The notes below the pieces were generated by a model. It was not told the DNA's origin. It saw only the letters and a program-made list of their open reading frames with translations, and did no database searches. Source: Selaginella moellendorffii (taxonomy: Eukaryota; Streptophyta; Lycopodiopsida; Selaginellales; Selaginellaceae). Taken from it: a stretch of 64,000 nucleotides of DNA. Positions 54,451 to 64,000 of the stretch are shown here, one piece after another. The stretch is from the NCBI RefSeq assembly GCF_000143415.4, contig NW_003314275.1, positions 937,980-1,001,979 of the forward strand. The letters run 5' to 3'. Numbering within the stretch: position 1 is the first letter of the stretch; every line of letters starts with the position of its first letter. A program made the translations under genes and the position numbers.

Positions 54451-56218
54451 AACTTCTAACTTTTGCATACAAACGGCAGAACTAGTTGTTCTTTAATTTG
54501 ATCATGAGTTGAAGCTTATGTCTCATGCTGAGAACCAGGAGGAACGACACACTCCATTGTCTGGCATGATTTTCATGCTGCGAACTACGAGTGGCAACTC
54601 ACTCCATTGTCCGAGCATTCTTTTCATCTTCATTCTCAGTATTCAGTTCATTTGTTGCCATCAAAGACTCAAAGTAACCTTCATCATAGAGTTTTCTTGT
54701 CACATGATTTAATTCCTGTTCATCCAGTGAATCTACTACTGATTTCAAGCGTGACAAAATATTTTCCAGGTTTCCAAAGCTGGTTCTGTGAAGGTTGAGA
54801 AGTTTATGGAAGTGGAGAGATACTCCCATGTCATGCACATCAGCTCCACTGTATCTATTAGAGTAAAAAAAAAAACCTTTTTTTTTCTTTTTTTTTCTGC
54901 CAGTTGCAAGACAGCTTAACTTCGTGGGACACTCTTCGTGCCGCTTTGCCAGTGGAACGGTCGGTGGAGCTCCAAAGGTAAGCATTGCTGACCATATGTC
55001 ATTACTATTATCAAATTCTCAATATCATCCAGGTAAAAGCCTTGCAAATAATGGACAGGCACACGGTGAGGCCCGTACAGTGGTGGAATTGGAGGGATCG
55101 TATTCAATGGTGGCATGGATATTGCTCTTGCACTTAGGACGATGGTATTCCCAACATCATCATCATCACAAAGTGCCACTAAGTGCGACATGAATGGTCA
55201 GTTCATCTCCAATCTGGAGCCGGCGCAGTGGCAAACTCGGACCCAGTATATTGAAATAGTGAATAAAGCGGCTGGTTTGGGACGGGCCATTGATCTTGTT
55301 GAAGCAGCTTTTGATGAATCCAAGCAAGTGACAAGAGTTGCAGCTTCTTCCAATTTTACTGTAAGCTGCTTTCTTTCTCGTTTTCCTTTTTAATTTTTCT
55401 TTTTTCTGACTAATGCTGATTTAAATTTGACTGTTCATTCTAAATGAACCATCGAGCGCATTGCAGAGAGGGCAACTCCTGTGGGAGATGCCTGTCAGCC
55501 AGCTGAAATTGAAATCAAACCCTCAAAAGTTCCAAGTTCCTGTGAAAAACCATGACGTTTATGATGTTGGATATATATATATATATATATTCTGCCATCG
55601 AGCAGCTGCTTCAATTCAATTATTGAACAGAAGGGGACATACCTGATTTAAGAAAGAGCCGCACTCCCAGATTTCATCTTCCTGATCCTGTTCTTCCTGA
55701 AAGCGGTGGCGCTGACAGGTTAAGAAAAAAAAACAAATATACATCAAAGACTTGGATTAGATTCCTGGGTCAGAAGCAAAAAATGGTATAACAAAATGCA
55801 ACTTGCTCAGGTTCATCAATCGTCAATTATGTACATTGTTGATTCATACATTCATGAGCGGTCATAGCCTGTTCCCTTTTCCTACTTATTTCTCCCTAGC
55901 AAAACTCCACACAGCTTGAAAGAGGGCGGAGAGAAAATGAGAAAATATCGTATATTCTCATAACCGAGGGAAAGGTATATAACCCGAATATACCCTAAAT
56001 CATGAGACCGCAAAGCCAATTAGATTCGTTTCTCAAGTGGGAAGCTATCAACACAGCTTTATTGATGTGTAAAACTCCCGGTTCCCCAGTATCCTCTGCA
56101 ACTAAGAAAAGAAAAAGAAGGAAGAATTAGCAAGAATTAACAACGAAAAGAATTGAATAAGATCTACCTGAGCCTTAAGCAACACCTCCTCATAGCCCCG
56201 TGCCTGCTTCTTTGCGCA
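54451..56218. other. No confident gene; candidate fragments on both strands
   Basis: 54520-54990 and 54916-55191 are open on the minus strand (HKLLNLHRTSFGNLENIL..; VALCDDDDVGNTIVLSARAIS..). 55115-55370 is open on the plus strand (NGQFISNLEPAQWQTRTQYI.., with a GT donor at 55361). A plus-strand LTSWDTLRAALPVERSVEL (54920-54975) resembles Copia gag. I cannot decide between them. A (TA)n run lies at 55570-55590. AT-rich beyond 55700. Confidence 0.35.
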
Positions 56219-57205
56219 TCACAACACTGTGAGAGCATATTTGTCCTCAACGTTCACATCTTTGGCATTGTCCACAAGCACTTTGAAAGTGCCTAGGGGT
56301 ACCATGGAATGGACCGCTTCAATGAGTGGAACCCGACCTGCAGAATCTGCCTCGCATGGGTCTGCTCCCGCCTGCAGCAAAGCTCGCACCAGTTCATCAT
56401 CCTTCACATCCAAAGCCTTGTTGAAATTCTCAACGCATATCGGACCTGTTGAAGGAACCTGCTGCAGTACCGGGCCATGGGCAACCAAAACCGGCCAAAA
56501 GCCGCGAGCATCTAAAAGGAAAAGAAACGAAAACAAAACAATATCAATCAGAAGCACACCTTTTAAATCTTTGTCTGCACCTTCATCAAGAAGCCACCCG
56601 ATCATGTTACCGTTTCTCACCCTGCAAGCTTCCACCTAAAGAACAAAACTGAGCGTGCGTTCAGCGTGCAAACATATGACAACTTACCAAGGCCACATGT
56701 AAACTTCTTCACGTCGTCAAGGTTGTCAGCACAAGCAGCATCACAGAGCAGTTGAAGAATCTCATCGTCAAACAGGCCTGTGTAGGTCCCCATGCTGCAA
56801 CAGAGATCAGTCACGCGAGTTGATGACTGACAAAACATGATTTACCTCGAATTTGGTAAGGGTGAAGCAAAAGTAAACCCGACAACCAGGAAGACCAGGA
56901 CCAAGGTCCACGTACTCCGGCTTGTTCAAGAGCTCATGCTCCACCTTTCCACCTATCAGTTTGAAGGTGTGAACCTCATCAAACTTCTTCGCGTGCTTGA
57001 CCGAGTCATCAGCTAGAAGAATTACAGTCTCGGTGCAATGGTCGGAGGTGATGTACTCTCTGCATGTCTTCATCGTTGTCGGCAGATCATCTGAGGCACC
57101 CAGAAGCTCAACGACTACTGCAGCGTTGGGCGGAAGAATTTTGCCGGCGACGTTCGGCCTGTCAAGGATGACAAAGCAATCCGGCGGCAAGCCGTTTAGA
57201 GGACT
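56219..57205 (-). CDS. Ankyrin-repeat-containing protein, probably 5'-truncated
   Basis: Exon 57205-56850 (RSPLNGLPPDCFVILDRPNV, AAVVVELLGASDD, KTCREYITSDHCTETVILLAD, ..YFCFTLTKFE) begins at an acceptor-like cgctcagtagcag with no ATG. Next 56790-56692 (YTGLFDDEILQLLCDAACADNLDDVKKF), then ACRVRNGNMIGWLLDEGADKDLK (56625-56560), an intron-like stretch, and VKDDELVRALLQAGADPCEADSAGRVPLIEA (56420-56330) followed by VLVDNAKDVNVEDKYAL to a stop at 56219. The last parts are ankyrin repeats. The first domain is not recognised. The first exon join does not keep phase with the splice sites I can see. The 5' end has probably been lost to the repeat at 57.2-58.2 kb. Confidence 0.55.
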
Positions 57206-58176
57206 TCGCTGCTACTGAGCGAAAGAATGTCAAGTCAGGGTCTGAGAATGGCGCGAGTTTCAACATGTTGGGCGTGGAGTAAAGCCTTCGGATCTGCAAT
57301 GGGCGCTTCTCCTTTTGCAGCCGAAGTGATTGCTCGTGGATTAGGGCCTGTTAGGGTTCTAAGGGCGCGAGAACAAGGCGGCGGTGCAAGTAGTTCAAGG
57401 GGTGCAAGGGTTGCAGCAGCCAGGAACTCTTTAGTTCCCTTCTTCTCCTCTCTTCCCTCTTCACCAAAAAACAAAATGGAGAAAATGGAAAAACAATGGA
57501 AGAGGAGAATCGGAATGGAAAATGTGATCGGAGTGTGGAGCTCAAGACTGATGTTGAACGATTCGAGAAATCCCTTGGGCCTGGATCCCCTTATGTATCT
57601 AGACGGGCGTTTGGGGAGACGACTCATCATGGTTGATGATGTGGCAGTTGACTCATCTCTCGTCAGTGACAATGGCTTCTTCTGAAGGAATGGAAGTTGA
57701 TCCCTCCAAAGCTCTTTGGTTGGCTTCAGCAAAAGCTTCATCAACAGACTTCTTGTTCCTCTCTTGGTTAGCCTTGCTAGCCCTGAAGAAAGCAACATCT
57801 TGCTAGAAACACTTTCCAAAAGAAATTCCCACAAGAGAAAGCAATATGCCCCAACCTGGTATCAAATAAGGAAAGAGCAGCATCAGGAGAGATTAATTGC
57901 TGGTAGTGCACGACTTCCTCTTGTCTTGCTGCGATCATGATTCTGGTCACCTCAAAAAGATGCTTGTGATGAAGATTAGCAATCTTGGCATTGCAAGCTT
58001 TTTGGATCTTATCCTTCAACACAGCCTTAGGAGTCTTGATACAAAGACATTCAACAAAAGTCTCTAACATTGCAAAAAGGAGTGCAATTAAGACATTTAT
58101 CCTCCTCTTTGTCATTGGCCTCTTGGCCAACAAGTGCCATGCTCAAGATCAAAGAGTTAATTGCTCTGATACCATG
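57206..58176 (-). mobile_element. LTR-element fragment: primer-binding site and gag-like sequence (copy 2 of the 53.7-54.4 kb repeat)
   Basis: Immediately left of the primer-binding motif the minus strand opens MALVGQEANDKEEDKC (58140-58090), then KTPKAVLKDKIQKACNAKIAN, LFEVTRIMIAARQEEVVHYQ, LISPDAALSLFDTRLGHI (57880-57830), followed by the ASKANQERNKKS/EGSTSIPSEEA region shared with 53.7-54.4 kb. Frames are broken. The position of the gag-like start after a primer-binding site suggests the 5' part of an element whose pol is missing. Confidence 0.55.
58163..58174 (-). other. Retroelement primer-binding site (initiator tRNA-Met type)
   Basis: Minus strand reads TGGTATCAGAGC, the standard plant LTR-retrotransposon primer-binding sequence. 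Confidence 0.7.
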
Positions 58177-58750
58177 AAAGCAACAGAGACATGTGCACAT
58201 GGGGAAGAATAACTCTCTATATATCACTGTATATGAATGGGGACATAGATATAGAAATTACTGCCACGTGGGCATAACTATACATGCCATATCAGCTCTA
58301 CCTCCATCTGCCACTATCTTGGCATAATGAGCATTGCCATGAGTCTTGAGGATTGCACCAAAGTTGTCCTGAGTGTGCACCACAAGAGAATTCCTGTGAA
58401 TGTGATCTCGTCTGGAAAAAGGAGAGGGCGATGGAGTTGCCACTGAGACTTTTGAAATCTTCCTGTGTCCTTTCCCCTTGAGTTGGACATGGTGAAAATT
58501 GCGTGGCAGCATGTTACTGCTGATAGAAGCATCGCCCTTGGACAGAGAGTTTCTCTCTCAAACATAGATTCTACTTCCTCGAGGGAGGCATTAAACCACC
58601 ATTCATTTAGAATGGTGTTGCAAGTTTTTCTCTGTCAGTGCTGTGGCCAATAAGTTGATTTGTATGTTATGTACATCCTAGAAGAGAACTCAACCAAGCG
58701 AAGCTCGCTTCCAAGAAGAAAGAAAAAAAAAACAAGAAATTAGCAAAAGC
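58177..58750. other. Possible 5' LTR region; no gene
   Basis: Lies just upstream (element sense) of the primer-binding site and so may be an LTR. I found no second copy in the window. Short minus-strand peptides here have no recognisable match. Confidence 0.35.
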
Positions 58751-59692
58751 CTACTGTGGTTGCACGCCATGACTGTGCTCTCCCGCGTCAGTTGTTGGAT
58801 CGTCCAGGCACCGCTCTACGTGCTTTCTCGCGGGACAGCCTCTCAAGCTGCTGCATTTGTAGTAGCCCCTGCAAGAAGACCCAAGCTTGTTTATACTTGT
58901 TCTTCACTAAAGAAAAAGAGAAAACGAGAGAATTTTGTCATCTAAGAGCTTACCTTGGATGCGGAGAGCCTTTGATCGGCTTCTGACCATATTTTCTCTC
59001 GTCTTGGGGAATGTCAGCGATTTTGTTGCTGACGGCAGGCACGTTGATCACTCGCTTGACTCACTTTCTGGAAGCAAGAGCAAGAGATGAGCGTGCCACA
59101 ACCTAAAAACATTTTTTTCTACGAAAGAGAGTGAACTTTTTACTGACCTGGTGCGCTTGAAGCAATGGCACTTGCCAACGCTTCAACACTTGTCGAGAAT
59201 GCTCGCGGCCGAGCATTTCTCCACGAGGAACCGGCTTGAAAATGGTCCCATTGGTGACGCTGTTCTCCAAAAGCCCGCCGTTTGTGGCGCTCCCCGGGGA
59301 CGAGATGAACGATCTGGACGACGAAGGTGGCGGGCTGGAGCTCATGGAATTATCGGAGCTGAAGCACATCGATCCAAGAGCGAGCTCCGTCCCAGCTGCT
59401 GGCTCTTCTTTGGCGAGTTTCTGAATGCTCGCCGGCTGCTCGTCCTTGGAGGAGTGATTCACCAGGAAACCGAGGTTGTGTTGGCCCTTTCCTGAGACGA
59501 GCGTGCCCAGTCCGACACAAGAGCGAATTCACCCTTTTGAACTGCAACATTGCCGAGGACGCTGCGAGGGTGTAACACCGGAGGCTTGTCTCTGGATAGA
59601 ATGTCGATCAATCGATGGACGTTCTCCATGCCAGCTTTTGCCGCTCCTTGGACATAGTGATCCCTGGTATGGCTATGGCTGCCGCCACACAT
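58751..59692 (-). pseudogene. Group IId WRKY transcription factor, degenerate
   Basis: WRKY proteins bind W-box DNA in stress programmes. Minus strand: ATG 59692 MCGGSHSHTRDHYVQG, AGMENVHRLIDILSRDK; a frame change; then FKRVNSLLCRTGHARLRKGP (the HARF-like motif of group IId); another change; SFISSPGSATNGG; another; GKCHCFKRTR (the GRCHCSKRRK zinc cluster of IId, 59180-59150); [18 protein letters not shown] (59050-59005); then [18 protein letters not shown], intron of about 80 bp, [20 protein letters not shown], then [14 protein letters not shown] and TAG. The WRKYGQK core has lost its Trp (a three-residue gap gives ERKYGQK), and the finger spacing is C-X5-C-X19-H-X-H instead of X23. Three or more frameshifts make a working protein very unlikely. 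Confidence 0.88.
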
Positions 59693-59771
59693 GCACCGGT
59701 CCGTTTAGGGCACCACCCATTTTTTTTGTTTATTTTTCTGTTCTTATTTTTTATAATTTAGGGTCTGGGCG

Positions 59772-60878
59772 ATGGACACGGCCATGCTCCAGCTGTGGAG
59801 GATGCTCCTCCTCGCCGCGCTAGCGGCGCTCCAAGCCCTGGCCTGGGAATTGGAGAGGAGCAGCGGCGGCGGCGATCGGGCGGAGCCGGCATCGTTCTAC
59901 TTCACGGATTTCGAGGATAATCTCCAGGATCTCAGCTTGCTCGGCGACGCCAAGTTCGTGCGAATCGAGGGCCAGGCGGATGGAATGGCGGTGCAGCTCT
60001 CCGGCACGCGCCAGAACACCGTAGGTAGGCTGCTCTACAGTATCCCTGTCAACATGCTCGATCTATCCAACAATCCGGCCTCCTTCTCCACATTCTTCGA
60101 GTTCTCCATGGCCGCCTTCGCCGGCGATGGCCTCGCGTTCGTCATCGTCCCCGACAAGATCTCCATCGGCGCCAGCGGCCCCTGGCTGGGATTGGTGAAA
60201 GAGGACGAGATCTCCAACCGGACGGCTATGGCGCCTCACACATTCGCGGTGGAGTTTGACAGCGTCATGAACATGGAACTCCGGGATCCAAACAGCAACC
60301 ACGTCGGCCTGGATGTGGAAACCATCGTCTCCACCGTCACTGCCAATGCCTCCGACATTGGATTGATCCTCAACGATGGCTCCAGGACCTTCGCGTGGAT
60401 CCAGTTCGATGGATCGAGCAGCGAGCTAGACGTGAGGATCAGCAAGGATAGGAACTCCAGGCCGACGAAGCCGCTGCTCTCGCACAAGCTAGATCTCAAA
60501 TCAGTGCTCCGGCCGTGGATGTACGTGGGTTTTAGCTCCTCCACCGGCGAGGCCTCGCAGAAGCACAAGGTGTTCTCCTGGAAGTTCTCCAGCGGCGGAA
60601 GTTCTTCCCCGAGTTCTTCAAGCCGGAGGAGGTGGCGAAATGAGATACTCCTACAGGGGATTCACTCGCTCCCGGCGAATCCATTATCCCCCTCGGTCGC
60701 AAAAGAGGGAGAGGACGGATCATCAGAAGCCCCCCAGGTTTTGGATGATCACACTAGCAGCTTGGTGATTTTGGTGGTGGGATTTACGTGTGGAGCGAGC
60801 GTTACGTTGTTTTTGCTTGCTGGTTGGGCTTTGATGCGTTCCAGATTTGATCACGATGCATATCAGGAGATCAATTAA
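59772..60878 (+). CDS. L-type (legume) lectin domain membrane protein without kinase
   Basis: Single exon of 368 codons. Signal peptide at residues about 1-24 (LWRMLLLAALAALQALAW). The L-type lectin domain is at about 38-275: FYFTDFEDNLQDLSLLG, STFFEFSMAAFAGDGLAFVI, FAVEFDSVMNMELRDPNSNH with VGLDVETIVS (the Ca/Mn-site Asp and Asn residues), and WMYVGFSSSTGE near the end. A Ser-rich linker follows, then one membrane helix (SSLVILVVGFTCGASVTLFLLAGWALM, about 333-359) and a 9-residue tail RSRFDHDAYQEIN. In lectin receptor kinases a kinase follows the helix; here TAA comes instead. A carbohydrate-binding surface protein is the likely role. Divergently placed 80 bp from the broken WRKY gene. Confidence 0.88.
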   Translation: MDTAMLQLWRMLLLAALAALQALAWELERSSGGGDRAEPASFYFTDFEDNLQDLSLLGDAKFVRIEGQADGMAVQLSGTRQNTVGRLLYSIPVNMLDLSNNPASFSTFFEFSMAAFAGDGLAFVIVPDKISIGASGPWLGLVKEDEISNRTAMAPHTFAVEFDSVMNMELRDPNSNHVGLDVETIVSTVTANASDIGLILNDGSRTFAWIQFDGSSSELDVRISKDRNSRPTKPLLSHKLDLKSVLRPWMYVGFSSSTGEASQKHKVFSWKFSSGGSSSPSSSSRRRWRNEILLQGIHSLPANPLSPSVAKEGEDGSSEAPQVLDDHTSSLVILVVGFTCGASVTLFLLAGWALMRSRFDHDAYQEIN

Positions 60879-61497
60879 CAGGCAACCTCAGCAATCTACT
60901 ATGCAAGAAAGTCAATGTAGAGGTAAAGTCACATAGAGGTATGCTCTGCCTTATATATATATTCTTGTGTGGGATGGTTCTTTTTCTTCTTCTTCCAAGT
61001 TTTGTTCGTTTTCTTCTTCTTTTTTTTTTTCCTTTTTTCCTATATTCTTTTCCTAGCCGGTTACCAAGTCAGTATAATAGTTTTAATTCTTTTTAGAGGA
61101 GGCAAAAAGAAGGATTTTTACTCTCTTTTTTTCTATTTTCGAAGATCTTTTCTCTTGGCGTGTTTTTTCAAGCTAGAAGGCTCTGTAAATTATATCTACA
61201 ATATAAGAATGTCCGTACTATTATGAATTGGTTCCGCATTTTCTCCGTACTTGTCGTTCGAACGAATCTGATTTTAGCATATGCTAGCATATACGCTTTT
61301 CGTGACCTAAAAAAGACGCTTTCGATCTGACGGTGGCCATGCATCCAACGGTTGTGAGCCGCTCCAGCGAGGATTTACATTGTGCGGCGCGCTCCAGTGC
61401 GTAGGGTTTCTTGGCGGTCGTAGGCGGCGGCGGCAGAGGCTAGGCGGCCGGATTTTCCTCTCCTTAGCAGCGCGAGCGATCTCAATCGCCTGCCAAG
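60879..61497 (+). promoter_or_regulatory. Promoter/5' UTR region of EF-2
   Basis: T-rich tract at 61019-61040, a palindromic agcatatgctagcatat at 61276-61292, and gtagggttt at 61401-61409. The last is the complement of a telo-box-like AAACCCTA, common upstream of plant translation genes. No gene seen. Assignment is inference. Confidence 0.4.
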
Positions 61498-64000
61498 ATG
61501 GTGAGTGATTCCTCTGGAATTCGTAGCGGATTCTGACATCGTGATGCTCTTTCCAGGTGAAATTCACGGCAGAAGAGCTGCGCCGGATCATGGACAAGAA
61601 GCACAACATCCGGAACATGTCTGTGATTGCTCATGTCGATCACGGTGAGTTTCTTCTAGATTTTCCATCCATTCAGTAGCTAAAGCTCGTCGATCTGAAA
61701 TTTTCGCCAGGAAAATCCACCCTGACGGATTCCCTGGTTGCGGCCGCTGGGATTATCGCCCAGGAGGTGGCTGGAGACGTCCGGATGACCGATACACGCC
61801 AAGATGAGGCCGAGCGTGGAATCACTATCAAGTCGACTGGAATTTCCCTCTACTACGAGATGAGCGAGGAGTCTTTGAAAGCTTTCAAGGGGGAGCGAGA
61901 TGGCTACGAGTACCTGATCAATTTGATCGACTCTCCAGGGCACGTCGACTTTTCATCCGAGGTCACAGCTGCTTTGCGAATCACTGACGGTGCTCTGGTG
62001 GTGGTGGACTGTGTGGAGGGTGTCTGCGTCCAGACAGAGACTGTTCTTCGGCAGGCACTGGGAGAGAGGATCAGGCCGGTTTTGACAGTGAACAAGATGG
62101 ACAGGTGTTTCCTCGAGCTCCAAGTCGATGGCGAGGAAGCTTACCAGACTTTTCAGCGCGTTATCGAGAACGCCAACGTTATCATGGCTACTTACGAGGA
62201 CGCGCTCCTCGGCGACGTCCAGGTCTACCCAGAGAAGGGGACGGTGGCGTTTTCGGCTGGTCTCCACGGCTGGGCCTTCACCCTGACCAACTTCGCCAAG
62301 ATGTACGCGTCCAAGTTCAACGTGGACGAGAAGAAGATGATGGAGAGGCTTTGGGGAGAGAACTTCTTTGATCCGGCGACGAAGAAGTGGACGTCGAAGA
62401 ACACTGGCTCCCCCACCTGCGTCCGTGGCTTCGTGCAGTTCATCTACAATCCCATCAAGCAGATCATCGCCATCTGTATGAACGATCAGAAGGACAAGCT
62501 GTGGCCCATGCTCCAGAAGCTCAACGTTACGCTGAAGAACGAGGACAAGGAGCTTGTTGGCAAGCCGCTCATGAAGCGTGTCATGCAGACGTGGCTGCCC
62601 GCTAGCGACGCGCTCCTGGAAATGATGGTGTATCATCTGCCATCTCCAGCCAAGGCCCAGAGGTACCGTGTGGAGAACCTCTACGAGGGACCCCTGGACG
62701 ACAAGTACGCTGCTGCCATCAGGAACTGCGATCCCGAAGGACCCCTGATGCTCTACGTTTCCAAGATGATTCCGGCTTCGGACAAGGGCAGGTTCTTTGC
62801 TTTCGGACGAGTCTTCGCGGGCAAGGTGTCCACGGGCTTGAAGGTTCGCATCATGGGACCGAACTACATTCCCGGGCAGAAGAAGGATCTGTACGTGAAG
62901 AGCGTACAGAGGACAGTTATCTGGATGGGCAAGAAGCAGGAGTCCGTGGAGGATGTTCCCTGTGGTAACACGGTGGCCATGGTTGGGCTGGACCAGTTCA
63001 TCACCAAGAATGCGACCCTGACCAACGACACGGAGAGCGACGCTCATCCCATCCGGGCCATGAAGTTCTCCGTCTCCCCGGTTGTCCGCGTTGCCGTCCA
63101 GTGCAAGGTGGCGTCCGACTTGCCGAAGCTGGTGGAGGGTCTCAAGCGGCTGGCCAAGTCGGACCCCATGGTGGTGTGCACGATGGCAGAGTCTGGCGAG
63201 CACATCATCGCCGGAGCTGGCGAGCTCCACCTGGAGATTTGCCTCAAGGATCTCCAGGACGACTTCATGGGTGGCGCCGAGATCAAGGTGTCGGACCCGG
63301 TGGTGTCTTTCCGGGAGACGGTGCTGGAGAGGTCCCGGCAGGTGATGAGCAAGTCGCCCAACAAGCACAACCGGCTCTACTTCGAGGCCCGGCCGCTGGA
63401 GGACGGCCTGGCGGAGGCTATCGACGACGGCAAGGTCGGGCCACGCGACGACCCCAAAGTTCGCTCCAAGATCCTGGCGGAGGAATTCGGGTGGGACAAG
63501 GACCTGGCGAAGAAGATCTGGTGCTTTGGTCCCGAGACCAACGGACCCAACCTGGTGGTGGACATGTGTAAGGGAGTCCAGTACCTGAACGAGATCAAGG
63601 ACTCGGTGGTGGCGGCGTTCCAGTGGGCTTCCAAGGAGGGCGCGGTCGCGGAGGAGAACATGAGAGGCATCGCGTTCGAGGTTTGCGACGTGGTGCTCCA
63701 CACGGACGCGATCCACAGGGGCGGCGGGCAGATCATCCCGACGGCCAGGAGGGTGATGTATGCGTCGCAGCTGTGCGGCAAGCCGAGGCTGCTGGAGCCA
63801 GTCTACCTGGTGGAGATCCAGGCGCCGGAGCAAGCGCTGGGAGGGATCTATGGAGTGCTCAACCAGAAGCGTGGGCACGTAACGGAGGAGGTCCAGAGGC
63901 CCGGGACGCCGCTCTACAACGTGAAGGCGTTCTTGCCGGTTATCGAGAGCTTTGGGTTCTCGACGGAGCTGCGAGCGGCCACGTCCGGGCAGGCGTTCCC
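61498..64000 (+). CDS. EF2: Translation elongation factor 2 (EF-2), C-terminus outside window
   Basis: GTPase that translocates the ribosome. Exons: 61498-61500 (ATG alone), 61557-61644 and 61711 onward; introns of 56 and 66 bp. The microexon intron right after ATG is shared with other plant EF-2 genes (recall). G1 AHVDHGKST spans the second intron; switch I has [17 protein letters not shown]3 is DSPGHVDF (61930); G4 NKMD (62093); domain II and III motifs include [11 protein letters not shown]. Domain IV has [15 protein letters not shown] (63709-63750) with the His modified to diphthamide. The frame is open to the right edge, missing roughly the last 50 residues. No lesion; GC-rich third positions, as expected for a highly expressed gene. 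Confidence 0.97.

Noticed and set aside
57227-57685. 152-codon plus-strand frame
   Set aside because: Opposes the gag-like repeat, starts inside repeat DNA, and has no recognisable family.
61953-63878. 641-codon minus-strand frame opposite EF-2
   Set aside because: Antisense shadow of a GC-rich, strongly biased EF-2 coding sequence.
1-64000. CRISPR arrays, operons, bacterial promoters
   Set aside because: None seen; spliceosomal introns and plant families show nuclear eukaryotic DNA.

Overview
The window reads as nuclear DNA of an early-diverging land plant, most likely a spikemoss (Selaginella-like). This is an inference. It rests on spliceosomal introns of only about 45-70 bp wherever exons can be paired (NHX, TMEM53-like gene, EF-2, PPR genes), on many PPR/DYW genes and relics, on a plant-type tRNA-Trp, and on plant Copia and Ty3/Gypsy elements.

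Layout. 1-7.5 kb: genic; the 5' part of an NHX Na+/H+ antiporter (-), tRNA-Trp(CCA) (-), remains of an unidentified gene (-), and a large multi-exon plant gene of the At4g24610/At5g65440-like family (-). 7.5-35 kb: an accessory zone of nested repeats. It holds several degenerate copies of the same PPR gene pieces in opposite orientations (8.1-10.6, 24.9-25.9, 27.6-28.2, 30.0-30.8 kb), a roughly 0.25-kb tandem array split by a complete Copia element with very short LTRs, two decayed Ty3/Gypsy elements (20.9-24.9 and 30.7-34.7 kb), a 287-bp MITE with a perfect 8-bp target duplication, and SINE-like repeats. 35.3-36.9 kb: a TMEM53/DUF829-type hydrolase-fold gene (-). 39.1-43.4 kb: two adjacent DYW-class PPR genes (-), both broken. 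44.6-53.7 kb: an inverted duplication carrying a 2-oxoglutarate dehydrogenase E1 pseudogene and a P-loop NTPase of the Crinkler/RHS type in each arm. The left NTPase copy is intact (580 codons) and the right copy has two frameshifts. A potassium-transporter (KUP/HAK) pseudogene is wedged into the left arm. 53.7-58.7 kb: gag-like repeats, a candidate primer-binding site, and a 5'-truncated ankyrin-type gene. 58.7-64 kb: a broken group IId WRKY gene (-), an intact L-type lectin membrane protein (+), and the EF-2 gene (+), which runs off the right edge.

Apparently functional genes are NHX (partial), tRNA-Trp, the large gene at 3.3-7.5 kb, the TMEM53-like gene, the Crinkler/RHS-like NTPase, the lectin and EF-2. 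They have unrelated housekeeping, transport and surface roles and show no pathway clustering. Most of the rest is decayed duplicate or transposon sequence. The strongest candidates for new biology are the intact Crinkler/RHS-like NTPase with its inverted dead twin, a Copia element that captured a C2-domain piece in its protease, and a precise 340-bp inversion inside a Gypsy polymerase. Exon borders were assigned by eye from GT/AG sites and family resemblance, so most multi-exon boundaries are approximate.
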